From Jaltomata sinuosa (Eukaryota; Streptophyta; Magnoliopsida; Solanales; Solanaceae): 64,000 bases of DNA. Shown in pieces: positions 47,641 through 57,783 of the stretch. The notes beneath the pieces were generated by a model. That model was not told where the DNA came from. It saw only the letters and a program-made list of their open reading frames with translations, and made no database searches. Numbering within the stretch: position 1 is the first letter of the stretch; every line of letters starts with the position of its first letter. The position numbers and the translations under genes were made by a program. Location: assembly GCA_003996215.1 (NCBI GenBank), contig QJPP01001637.1:369501-433500 (forward strand). The letters run 5' to 3'.

Positions 47641-48079
47641 TGAGTTTGTAGTGTTTATCCGTATGTTTCCTTGGTAGGTTGATTTTTTTAGTAGTGGATA
47701 GGGTGTGTTGTCTTTGAGAGATAACCACTTAGGGTTATGGCTCAAGGGTAGGCCTCGTTAGCCTTATTTCTAGTTTTCACTGTGGTTCTAGAATTGGTTT
47801 GAGTATGTTAATTTCTACCAGTCTAGGGTGGTTGTTGCCTAGGCCGTTATCTAGTGTTTACTAGAAATCCTTTTGTTGGTTTGGTGCAGTACCGTGGTTA
47901 TGTACCGAAGGAAGTTGCTTTGTCCTAAAGAGGATTGTGTTGGGCATGCAAGTGGATGTTAGATAGTTTTTCTTTCTTCGGGAGGTTAGCGTCGACCCTC
48001 TTTGGTTGGTTGGTTTAGGAAGTTGGCAGGTGCATTGGGCCATTTTCATTATTTTCCTCAGTTCTAGTTGAGTTGAGTT

Positions 48080-48630
48080 TTGACTGGAGTGTTGTGGTTG
48101 AGTTGGGCATTCGGCCTATCCTTGCTCCATCTTATTAAGTGTCGCCAATAGAGATGTGGGAGCTAAGGGAACAACTCCAGGATCTTCTGAGAAAGGGTTG
48201 CCAGTTTCAGGGTATCTTTGGAAAGGTTTCGTTTGGTTTGAAAAGGGAGGGAGATGATTCCTTGTATGTATGTATGGGTTGCTAGTAGCTGACTGAGATG
48301 ATGACTGAGAGTATGCTTTGGTTATGTGTATTGGTGACTTGTTCGACCGACTACAGCAGGCAGTAGCATTTTCCTTAATTAAACTCGAGGTCAGGTTTTC
48401 TTCTAGTAGAGATCGAGGTGGGTTCCATTTACAGGACTACCTTTGAGGGCTTGCTGCATCAGTAATGATCTTTCTTGTTATATTCTTTGGGTGACCCAAG
48501 TCTCAGCAGCACCTACGAATTGGGCAAATCGTATTCAGAGCCTAGATGGCTCCAGTTCCTATATTGTTTGTCAATGGCATATGAGTCTACTCAGGGATTT
48601 GACAGAGGCATTGATCGATAATTAGTTGTT
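48080..48630 (+). pseudogene. Reverse transcriptase remnant of the plus-strand Tekay-like element
   Basis: Readable phrases in the RT order are WELREQLQDLLRKG (finger start), IGDLFDRLQQAVAFSLIKL (normally ..DLFDQLQGA..FSKIDL), then a decayed palm ending near QIVF. The catalytic YVDD part is not found. The sequence breaks at about 48630 into an unrelated element. Confidence 0.6.
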
Positions 48631-48666
48631 TTTCTTTTGTGTAGTTTTATTTTGTTGATTGATTTC

Positions 48667-49530
48667 ATGGCATCTCGAAATGATAGAGGTGTTGGTGGTT
48701 GCAACTCTTGTTACATTGATCCTTGTTGTTATTGTGGAGGACCCAACCTTCGGCGGAAATGTAAGATTGGCCCTAGGAGAGGGAGGTATTCACCTTCTTG
48801 TTCCTATGATGGGTGTAATTGCTATTTGTGTGGTGGTCGTGATGGACATTGGATCAATTGCCCTAATGATCATCTTCATCCCCCCTCTTATGCTAACCAT
48901 GTTTCTAGTGGTGCTTGTGATCCTAATAGGAACAATGACGTAGCAAGCGAAGGAGGCATGTATGAAAAGCTCCACATCCTCTTGGCCTCACTAGAAACTC
49001 AAGAGGAGGGTGTGAAATCCATAAAGCAAGGCTTGGTGGGCATGAGAATAAAAGAAGAGGAGGAGAGAAATTTTGCCACACAATCCATGGCAGATTTGTC
49101 CACCCCTCTTGTTCAAGTTGATGAGGAAGAAACCTACCCAAAAATTATATATGCCATGGTTGAAACTCTCTTGTCCAAACAAGACATCGCAGAGGAGGGT
49201 GTGCAAGCCATAAATCAAGGCTTTGTGGATGCAAGGGCTAAACAAGAAGAGGAGAAAAATCGTGTCACACAACTCATGCCAGATTTATCTACTCCTCTCA
49301 TCAAATTGATGAAGAAAAACCACCAAGCCGAGAAAATGAACATGTATCAAACATCAAGCTCAATCAAATTCACTTTGGGGATGATGATGAAGATTTGAAA
49401 AATATGGAATCTCCCGAAAGTGAATCTGTATCGGTAGTACTTGAACCCCAACAAGAAGAGAAATTTGTATTGGGTGAGGTTGAGAGCCTAGAATGGGTGT
49501 TAAACCAAGCTCACCAACTTGAGGCCTATG
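48667..49530 (+). pseudogene. Cys-rich, internally repeated ORF of a Gypsy-like element (frameshifted)
   Basis: Product unrecognised at family level. It starts MASRNDRGVGGC. Residues ~10-75 are Cys/Gly-rich: CCYCGGPNLRRKC and CYLCGGRDGHWINC, the latter a near-CCHC knuckle with altered spacing, so nucleic-acid binding as in Gag is plausible. Then come two ~58-residue repeats (QEEGVKSIKQGLVG..DLSTPLVQ and AEEGVQAINQGFVD..DLSTPLIK), rich in Glu/Lys and probably helical. A frameshift near 49303 diverts the annotated frame (which ends at 49398) into another. That other frame continues FGDDDEDLKNME..EAYE to a stop near 49535. 49608-49988 (126 aa, MLEIAIQNLDIDLN..) may be a further part. There is no homology I can name. 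Confidence 0.45.
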
Positions 49531-50529
49531 AGTAACAACGCGAGAGAATGCTACCAATGTTCGAGGTATTGTTGAAAAGGCATGCTAAGAGAATTTAAAG
49601 AGAGAGGATGCTTGAAATTGCTATCCAAAATTTGGACATCGATTTGAATGCTCGTGTTGACACGTGCACAATTGTGGGTAGTAGTTTTGAGTTGTTCCCT
49701 ATCAAAGAGGAAGACACCAGGGCGGCTCGTAGGTTGAAGGTGTTGTGGCAACAAACTAATCCATACAAGGATCACGATGCCGAAAGCAAACGAATGATAC
49801 TAGAGTTGCAACGGTTCATCGTCATAGACTCTAGTTCATTCAAAAGTGAAGATGCTATAAATGAGACAAGTTTGAAGGTGGAGATGCCCAAATCTTACTC
49901 CAACCACTTGTCAACCTTGAGTTTGGTTGAATGGACGAGAGTTGAAGTAATCAAGCTTTTGGAAGACCTTGGAAGGAGGATGGATTAAAGTTTATCCGGT
50001 TTTAAAGTAATCATGGAAAGAAGGCAAGGAGACCTTCCTCACTTGAAGGCTAAAAAGTGCAAAATGCAACACCAAGAAAATGGCCTTCTCATGTTCACAC
50101 CTTCACCCCGTGACTTTCACCAGAAGTTTGATTCAAATTTGGGTCAAAGGTTCAAGTCTTCCAAGTGGAGATCTAGATAGTGAAGCAAATTGCATCACGC
50201 CGCGACATTAAATTATGCGCTTGATGGGAGGTAACCCATTGTATTTATGCTTTACTTCACTTTTTGTTTCTTTTTGGTGTATTTTTAGGTGCCCAAAGGA
50301 ATGAGAAGAGGAACAAAGTGTTGAGAAGCACCAAAAATACCTATGAAAAACGTGTTTTTCGCACCTGGAAGAGTGCCCATCGCACATGCCATCGCTCAAG
50401 CAAACAGTGAACTAAGCAAAAATACTGGCATGTGTGAAAGAGGGGCATTTTGCACCTCCCAAAGTGGTGTTGCACCCAGTTTCACACATCAAAATAGTGC
50501 ACTATGCGAAAACTCTAAAAATTTAGATG

Positions 50530-51250
50530 ATGCTAACGCATCGCGATCGTGCCACCTGACCCTCGCGATCACGATAAGGTAATTTTTTTCTGACTATTCG
50601 CAACCGCGTGAACACGTTGCGATCGCGTGGAGTCGGGTAATTTTAACTCATCACCATTGCGTGATAAAGCCTCACGACTGTGAGGCACTGAACAGTTACC
50701 AGGTATTAAACGTTCAAACAAGTCGTTTCAAAAGCAAAAACTGCTTTGAAACTTAGTTCTCTTTTCTCCTAAAGGCAAGAATAATCCATCCATCAAATTC
50801 AATTCCATAAGCATCTTTGCAACTCCTCAGGTATGATCTCCGTTGTCTATACTTCAATCTACCCTCATTGTGCTTGTAAGTTCTCTAAACTCCCAAGTGA
50901 GTATTAATATGTTGCATTCTTCATAATGTGCAAAGTGGGTGTGTGGTATGAAATTATGAGTGAAAGCTAGTTGGGGGTTAGTAATCTGTTGATTTGCGGA
51001 TTTTTTAGGTAAAAAGTGACGCCCATGTGTTGAAAAAATGGTGTGGAAAAGGGTACAAAGCACTTGTTCGATGAAAAGTCTGCAAGAATTATTTTGGGCA
51101 AGAAGATGACCATCACGATCGCGATGTCCAACACCGAGATTGCGATGACCAACTTCACTGAGCTTCACAATCGCGATGTCACATTTTGCGATCGCGATGA
51201 CTTAAATTTTTGAAAAAAATAAATTGGTCCTCACGATCGCGATGACCAGT
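50530..51250. repeat. GCGATCGC-type palindrome cluster
   Basis: Repeated tcgcgatcg/cgatcgcgatg motifs at 50540, 50562, 50619, 51115, 51169, 51188 and 51232, with several near-matches. The consensus is about CACGATCGCGATGACC. It occupies the spacer between the pol-end motif and the ORF at 51397. The remaining bases are AT-rich and non-coding. A GT..TGTAG pair (50831 and 51385) could delimit an intron. Confidence 0.75.
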
Positions 51251-51396
51251 TTTAGCAGCCCCTAAGACAGCAACTCTGCCTAGCTCTATCCGGGCTTGTT
51301 TCGGCTCATTTCTTTACCTAATCATATCCCAATACATTGCTTTACATGCCTATATCATTGTTTGACAATCTTGTTCCTTGTGTAGGTACTTTAAGC

Positions 51397-51925
51397 ATGA
51401 AAATGGCTGGAATTGAATATGAAGATTCCAACCAAGTGGCCGACGAAGAGTACTTTGACCAAGGAACCTTCGTCTCCCTCAAGTGCTCCCAACTATATGA
51501 CCATCTTTTGACAAAGCCAATTACGAGGGAGCGAGGTATTATGTTGGACGGATTGGAGGAGAAATAGGTCGAATTCCATGGAAAGTTAGTTATGAGTGGG
51601 TGATTGTGTTTCACCGCTGAGCCTATCAAGGCAAACTTTGTCGTGGTCCGTGAATTTTATGATAATGCGGCCGAGACGGACTTCGCAAATAACTTAATGG
51701 TAGAGGTGCGAGGAAAATTAGTTTGGTTTGATCCGGAGTTGATCAATGGATACTATTAACTTCCGAATGTCGATAATGCCACATACAAAGCCCGAGCTAT
51801 AGAAATAGGGACCAATTGGTTTGTGGATCACTTACATGATGGTACGGTCCCATAATGGATAGCGTTGAATACAAGGATTGATACCATTTTTGGAGTACCA
51901 GTGCGCGGTATGTGTGCGGAAGTGT
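51397..51925 (+). pseudogene. Second type of plant transposon-protein-like ORF, truncated
   Basis: The start is MKMAGIEYEDSN (51397), just after a tgtag acceptor-like site. The N-terminal piece is open to 51567, then continues with stops. It reads AEPIKANFVVVREFYDNAAE, VRGKLVWFDPELINGYY, then LPNVDNATYKARAIE. This matches the layout of the 'putative plant transposon protein' domain (VREFYAN.., V(R)G..V.., LP.V....Y.A), as in copies A-C, but the sequence is diverged. The C-terminal half is missing, cut by the pararetrovirus at about 51925. It is in sense orientation relative to the upstream Cys-rich ORF. The function is unknown. Confidence 0.55.
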
Positions 51926-51927
51926 TT

Positions 51928-52164
51928 TTATTCATTATTTTTAATTGAGTCTATATCTAGATATATATCTGATTCGTATGGCCAAAAATCTTCTGTAGAA
52001 TTAATAATTTTATCAAGTATAATTTGTTGTAAATCTCTGTTAAGATTAACTGTTTTAATGATAGTGATTAATGTTTTATCTTTAAAGAATATTTGGTATT
52101 TTGAGGGGTTACTTATTATTTTTAAGTCGTGGGTAGATTCATCCATTTTTGTAGCTGAGTCCAT
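51928..52164 (-). CDS. Pararetroviral small ORF c (partial?)
   Basis: 78 aa starting MDSATKMDESTHDLK. There is no recognised domain; the predicted character is charged and helical. Its ATG overlaps the stop of ORF b in a TAATG arrangement, typical of tightly packed pararetroviral ORFs translated by reinitiation or leaky scanning. The end lies at the viral/Gypsy-like junction, so the true C-terminus may be missing. Confidence 0.45.
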   Translation of the reverse strand: MDSATKMDESTHDLKIISNPSKYQIFFKDKTLITIIKTVNLNRDLQQIILDKIINSTEDFWPYESDIYLDIDSIKNNE

Positions 52165-52379
52165 TATTTGCTGTTATTTTTATGTGAGAAAGTTGCTTCG
52201 TATAATTGTTTTTCTTTTATATGTGATTCTTGAAGGTTTATTATATTATTTTTTATATATTTTAAAAATTTAGTATCTCCTGTTTCTAAATAAATATCTA
52301 AATTTTGTTTTATTAGGTATATTTGGAAATCTATTAGTTCTTTGGTGTGTCTCCATTTTTCAAATGATTCTGTATTCAT
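52164..52379 (-). CDS. Pararetroviral small ORF b
   Basis: 71 aa starting MNTESFEKWRHTKEL, rich in Lys/Ile/Asn, uninterrupted. It sits 17 nt after ORF a and overlaps ORF c by TAATG. No domain is recognised. By position it is one of the short ORFs that precede the capsid gene in several caulimovirid genera. Confidence 0.45.
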   Translation of the reverse strand: MNTESFEKWRHTKELIDFQIYLIKQNLDIYLETGDTKFLKYIKNNIINLQESHIKEKQLYEATFSHKNNSK

Positions 52380-52396
52380 ATTTTAATTAAATGCTT

Positions 52397-52642
52397 TTAT
52401 TGATCTGAATATAAATCTAGTTCGTATAAATCTAAGTTATCTATATCATCTGGTATAATTAGTTCTGTCCATCTTTGTTCCATTATTTCTATTATCTCAA
52501 AAGTAACTAAAATATCGTAAATTTTTCTCCTAATATCGTTATTAAGTTGTTTAAGGATATATAATATGAGTATTTTATAATTATTATCATCATTTATTAG
52601 GTACGTATTATTGCTCATTAAATCGATTTTTATTCTTGTCAT
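52397..52642 (-). CDS. Pararetroviral small ORF a
   Basis: 81 aa starting MTRIKIDLMSNNTYL, with an acidic C-terminus (DDIDNLDLYELDLY). It is the first ORF after the viral leader. It is uninterrupted, unlike the larger viral ORFs, but short enough for that to be chance. No family is recognised. Confidence 0.45.
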   Translation of the reverse strand: MTRIKIDLMSNNTYLINDDNNYKILILYILKQLNNDIRRKIYDILVTFEIIEIMEQRWTELIIPDDIDNLDLYELDLYSDQ

Positions 52643-53499
52643 GTTTTTTACTAAACATATTCCCTCTAATCTCTTTGTTTATCATAAAGTTCATCATCTT
52701 TTAATAAGTTATTTTTAACAATCTCTTCTAGCCACTACCATGCTTTTCTTGCTTCAATCGTTTACCCTAACAGCGCCTCAACTCTGTCTACTCCCCTAAA
52801 CGGCCTCCTTGCCTACCGGTTTCGACCTTAGGATGGCATAGTCTGGGCTTAACTACTCTCAGCAATATTTAGCCATGGCAAGCCTTCTTAAGATGTTCTT
52901 TATAACAGTACTAAAACATGATAAACAATTATGATATAAAAGAGATTATAAGGAATATAAAAGTTTAGCTATACATGACTATGAATAAGTATACCTGATT
53001 TTTTAGCTCGTCTAGATGCTTCATAGCTTTCTTGAAAGATATATTTTATTTATGTATATGGAAGGTTTACAAGTGAGGAATTGAGAGGTGTTTTTTCTTC
53101 TGATTGCTCCTCTCCTATCCTACATCCTCTTCCCTCCTTTTATAGAAGGAAAAAACGACTCTTACTATTTACATATGACTCTTACTATTCACAAATGACC
53201 TTTCATGAACGACCTTTACTGTTCATGAATGACTCTTACTATTTACTTTACGACTTTTTATAATAAAACAAAAATTATACTATTCCTATTTTTACATCTG
53301 TCCATTATTTTATGGCTTTTTACAATATGGTACAAAAACTTTAAATAACTGACAGTGACATTGACAATGACATCTATCTAATCCTATCTATGGTAGACAA
53401 AACGTGGCATTATTTCTTTTTTACTTTCTTTCTTTCTTTCTCATATCTGTGCCTTCACTATTTCCTTTTTTGTCGTCTTTTTCTCTTTTCCACATATCT
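52643..53499 (-). promoter_or_regulatory. Pararetroviral intergenic region: promoter and leader
   Basis: A non-coding block between the accessory ORF (ends 53500) and small ORF a. A TATA box with minus-strand TATAAAAGG is at 53136-53144. It is followed by a purine-rich GGAAGAGG-type stretch and an AATAAA at 53045-53050. That is 86 nt downstream of the TATA box, as expected for a terminally redundant pararetroviral transcript. Upstream of the TATA box lies a 20 bp repeat array (53153-53256). I did not find a convincing tRNA-iMet primer site. Confidence 0.65.
53153..53256 (-). repeat. ~20 bp direct repeats upstream of the viral TATA box
   Basis: Five units of the type 'acgactcttactatttaca' / 'atgactcttactattcaca' / 'acgacctttactgttcatga' end ~10 bp upstream of the TATA box. 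The position suggests enhancer or activator sites; that is inference. Confidence 0.7.
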
Positions 53500-54766
53500 T
53501 CATTCCAGCTGTACATCTGGTATCTCTATCATATCTCCTCCATTGCATTTTGAACAACGATGATCTGGATATTTATGACTAATTATCTTGCAGTATCTTG
53601 TTAATAGATTTTGAGAAATAAATTCGTACTTCAATGCTCTTGTCATCGGTTTCTCTTCTGGTTTAAGTAATGATAATATCCATTGTTGGACTTCTTCCAT
53701 ATCTGCTTCTCTTACACTTCTTGAATTTGAATAAATCATTAATTGGTCTCTGGCGTAGTAGCTCCATATCGCGTTTCCATTTAAATAATTATCTGCTAGC
53801 TCTTAAATAATGGTTGAAATTCCAATAATTCGTTTGTTTGCATAGAAATTGGGTATTTCGATCATAGGTATTTCTGGTTGTGTTATTATATCGTCTGGTA
53901 ATATCATGTTTTTTGTCAATCCTAGTTTTACAACTTGGATCACTGGTTTTATCTCGTCATATAATATCTCTGCGGGTGCTGTATAAAATTTCACATAGAA
54001 TAAATTTCCTTTCGTAACTCTTTTGTAGGTTAGAAATGCTTGGTGTATTTCTGGTATTCCTTGTATCTCTTCTCCGTCATATGTATATATTGTACTAAGT
54101 AGTCCATAATGGTAACATGTTTTGACTAAGTTCGAATTTGTCTTTGGCTGTGCGATAAGTCTGTTATATCCTTGTAATTTTTGGGTTATGTAGTCTTGGG
54201 TTGGGTCTGTAGTTGTAACTGATCTTGGGTTTAGGTTTAAATATGTCTGGATTCTATATATGTTTTGTATGTAGTTTTGGGACAAATGGTTGTATATCTT
54301 TTTCTCTTGTTGTAAACTTGCTGCGTATGTATTTATTTGGGGTGGTACCATAACTGGTCTTTGTATTTTGAGTAAATGGGTTTGTGAACATTGTATTTAA
54401 ATTGGTATTTTTGTATTGTGGTTTTGTAGGTTGTCCGCTTGTACCTGCACTTGTACCTGCATTATTAGCAAATAAATTGTTTTGGGTTTTTCGGAGTTTC
54501 CCAACGTCTCCTTCTAGCTCCGGACGTTTATAGTCTTCCTGGGGACTGCTATCTTTAGCCTTAGACTTCAGATTAACTTCATTAGTCTTTAGCTTTTTTA
54601 TCTCTTCATCCATACTATCCACTTTAGTACAAAGTGTAGTAATGGCTTCGAGTATCTTATCCATTGTATTATCTTCTGGCTCAGTTTGGGTACCTTTGTC
54701 TTGATAGGTAGTCTTCTTATTTCCTTCGTTGTCACCGAGTCTGGTATTTTTCGCGTTATCCACCAC
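53500..54766 (-). pseudogene. Pararetroviral accessory ORF after polymerase (putative transactivator-like), broken
   Basis: It starts MVDNAKNTRLGDNEG (54766), overlapping the RNase H end in another frame. Pieces are 54766-54254, 54351-53803 (different frame, so a frameshift at about 54250-54350) and 53739-53500 (in phase with the second, a single TAA between). The N-terminal third is Thr/Asn/Lys-rich with a possible coiled coil (DKILEAITTLCTKVDSMDE). The central part reads YHYGLLSTIYTYDGEEI. The C-terminus has HRCSKCNGGD, a CxxC pair. In caulimovirids this position holds the inclusion body/translation transactivator protein. I infer that role from position only. Confidence 0.55.
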
Positions 54767-56515
54767 TTTACTTGCGTATTATCTGTTCTTACAATAAATT
54801 TATTATAAACAATATATGGCTCAAATGCTAACAAACATTTATATAATCCAAATAGTTCTTTTCTATTTATTTCCCATTTTAATTGTGGTTCCGTGTATGA
54901 TCCCGAATAATATCTACAATGATGTTCGATTTCTTCATTATCATATCTATATTTGAGAATTCCTCCATAACTGTGATCACTAGAATCAGTTTCTACTATG
55001 TATGTGAATTGCCTTTTTTCATTTGGAAAATATAGTTTGGTAGTTTTTTACACAAAGTTTTAATCTTTTTTATATGCATTTTATCTTTTTCGTCAAAATG
55101 GTATTCTACATCTTTCTTTAATTTTTTCTGCAGTGGTTTTAAGTTTTCTGCTAATTTAGGGATATATTCTCTTACTTGGTTGACTAATCCTAAAAATGAT
55201 TGTAGCTTCTTTTTTGTGTCAAGTGTCTCATTTAAATTAATTATTTTCTGTACTATATGCTTTTGCATTTTTATTCCATTTTTATCTATTTGTATACCTA
55301 ATAATTCTATTTGATTTTCATTATTTCTGCCTTCTTTTTACTTAAACTAATTCCTGATATTTCTATGATGTGTATAAATTTTTCTAGTAATTTTATATGT
55401 TCTTCCTCTGTCCTGGAATATAATAGTATATCATCTATATATATTATGAAATTTTCTAATTGGTTGAAGTAGCTGTCCATAAAATGTTGGTATCTACCTA
55501 GTGCGTTTTTATATCCAAAGGGTAATACATTCCATTCGTAAAATCCTTGTGGTACCGTAAATGCTATTAGTTTCTTAGATTCATCTTCTAGTTTTAAATG
55601 GTAAAATCCTGATTTACAGTCAAATTTACTAAAATAGTTATATCCTTGTATTTGTCTAATTTTTAGTATTTTATTTGGTATTGGATAATTATATGTTTTT
55701 GTTTTTGCATTTAAATTTCTATAATCTATAACCATTCTGCTTTTTCCTCGTTTTTGTTCACTATGTTTATTAACTATAAATGCTGGACTAGTGTGTTTGC
55801 TGTTACTTTCTTGTATATATTTATTGTCCAGTAATTCTTGTATATGCATTTTAAATTCTGTTAGGTCCGTAAAATTATATTTTAAAGCTTTTTGCATTAT
55901 TATACTATTTTCATCTATTAGTTCAATTTTTATTTTTGTTTTATGTTTTTCCCATCCTTGTAAGGGGTTGTCATTATATAGTAGTTCTAATTTATCTTGG
56001 AGTAGTTTTATCTTATTTATAGAAAATATGATTATTTCTATTTTATGGTTGCTTGGTGTTATATTTTCTAGTTTTTGGGTAATTTTCTCACTTCCTTTGA
56101 TCCATGGTGTTGTTTTTCTTAATTTATTATTTACTCTTTTTGCTCCTACTCTTTGTCCACATGGGGTAGTAAACCACCAATGTGTCTTTGTTATAGTATG
56201 TGGGAATAATTTATCTAAGAATGGCATTCCTAGTAATATATCTTTATTTGTAAATTCATAACTATATATTTCTCCTATGGTTAGTATTTTATCCCATATT
56301 TGTATTTTTAGATTCCTTGCTTTATGTGTTATCATACTTCCTTCATTGTTAAATCCCGTTACTACTAAGGGTGTTTTCAATTCTTCCCATTTATCTTCTG
56401 GTAGACAATTATGTTTACACATGTTAGCTTCTGCTCCTGTATCCATCATAGGTGTATAATATCTATTATAGTATCCTTCTACTATTATTTTGGCAAGTAT
56501 ATATATTTTTGTCAT
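54700..56515 (-). pseudogene. Pararetroviral protease-reverse transcriptase-RNase H, frameshifted
   Basis: The open piece 56515-55307 (402 aa) carries an aspartic protease with DTG at residues 25-27, then RT. The RT shows YFSKFDCKSGFYHLKL (Asp299), LPFGYKNA (331-338) and the catalytic YIDD (359-362). The frame then breaks. The RT thumb/connection continues at 55268-54996 (LQSFLGLVNQVREYIPKL). RNase H begins in another frame at about 55010 (ETDSSDHSYGG) and continues at 54834 (FIVRTDNTQVKWW). RT active-site residues are intact in the surviving piece, but the frame changes at ~55300 and ~55000 make a full polymerase impossible. The plus-strand 156-aa ORF at 55791-56261 is a shadow. Confidence 0.85.
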
Positions 56516-56639
56516 TTATTATGTTAATTTATTATTTTATCATATTAAGGTTCTTTTGATTACTACCTTTTTATTTTCATAACTTATTGTTAATTGCTTA
56601 TCTTCTAGGTTATATGGTTTAACTTTTTCTAACACTTTG

Positions 56640-57783
56640 CTCCTAGCGTGATATTTTTATCTCCTTGATATATTTTGAAATTTATTAATATTGGTATTCC
56701 TCCAATAATTAATTCTTTTTCGGTTGTTTCTTCAATTTGTCTTAATGCTTTTGGTAATTCCGAATTTTGTTGTTCATTTGTTATTATTTCTTTTTCTGGT
56801 ATTAATTCTCTTGCAATATAATTTTCTTATTGTCCTGTATTTATTAATATTAAATATTTTCTTTGGTCCATTAATCCTGTTATGTAGTATTGATATGGTT
56901 TTATTTCTTCTATTAATTTTGGTGGAGTTACATAATTTATCCTTCTTGATGTACTCATTCTTGATGATGTTTCTGGTATTTCATTACCTGTTCGTTTTGA
57001 CGTTTCTATTCTTTCTTTTACTATTTCTAAGTCTTCGTCGATGTCCATTTCTGCGTAACTATAATCATTATTATCTATAACTGATACTATTCTTTCAAAC
57101 GGATTTTCTATTTTAATTCTATTTATTTTATTTCTAGCTGTTATTTTATGTTTTGTTGTAAGGATGTATAAGTTTTTACATCTTGCCGTAAATATCTTAC
57201 TTCCTGGTGCTAGTTCTATTCCCGACATTTTCCAGTATAAAACTAATGATCTATCTATATTTTTATCATCTATTGCTACTGAATAATTTGCACTTATTAT
57301 GAATTAAAATTTTTGGTATATTAGATTACCTTTCACTACACTTATTACACTTTTTTCTATAGGTTGTATAATTCTATCATCCGCTAAGTATATTTCTATA
57401 GGGGTATCTATTCCTTCTCTAAAACATGCTTTTATTAGTATTTCTGTTCCTCCTAAATGTACGTATTTTATTGGATTTTTTGCTTTTATATCTTGTATTT
57501 CTTTATTTAGTACTTTTTTATTTAAGATTGGTATTCTAGCTTTACCTTTAATGTATTTACAATCTATTATATGTTCTCTTTGGCTTATTACATAATATTC
57601 TTCTTTTTGTCTTTTAAACCAATTTTTTATTGTTGGTACCTCTAATATTTTATCTATGCTTAGATCTAATTCTTTTCCCTTTATTTGTTCAAATATATTG
57701 GTGTCAAATATTATTTTTTGTTCTGAGGATTGTTCATCTTGGTGTTCTTCTTGTTGTATTATCCTTATATCTTTCTCAGTCAT
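56640..57783 (-). pseudogene. Pararetroviral movement protein with downstream protease-like stretch, stops
   Basis: A 30K-superfamily movement protein, which acts at plasmodesmata. It starts MTEKDIRIIQQEEHQ at 57783, overlapping the capsid stop by 8 nt. Motif YVHLGGTEILIKACFREG then DTPIEIYLADDRI is diagnostic. A single in-frame TAA (57304-57306) splits it. The frame resumes through SANYSVAIDD to 56827 with the MP C-terminus. After the MP, the same frame reads KYLILINTGQ, a stop, then ENYIARELI, with GGIPILINFKIYQGD further on. This resembles a second retropepsin-like domain, with Asn in place of the catalytic Asp. Confidence 0.78.

Larger units (their letters stand above)
48630..51925 (+). 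mobile_element. Fragment of an unclassified Gypsy-like element, truncated on both sides
   Basis: It holds a Cys-rich ORF (48667 on), an Asp/Glu-rich ORF region, then 'cgcgacattaaattatgcgc' and 'ttgatgggaggtaacccat' (50200-50240). The latter is a motif that follows pol in Athila/Tat-type plant Gypsy elements. After it come a palindrome-rich spacer (50530-51250) and a transposon-protein-like ORF (51397 on). No LTR is visible. The left edge abuts RT remnants and the right edge abuts pararetroviral DNA. Confidence 0.5.

Noticed and set aside
52655..52690. Possible tRNA-Met primer site of the pararetrovirus (minus strand ..GAGATTAGAGGG)
   Set aside because: Only a 6-7 base match to TGGTATCAGAGC; too weak to call.
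55791..56261. 156-aa plus-strand hydrophobic ORF (also 56724-57080, 58722-59195)
   Set aside because: Antisense shadows of AT-rich pararetroviral coding sequence; their leucine/phenylalanine richness comes from complementary Lys/Asn/Glu codons.
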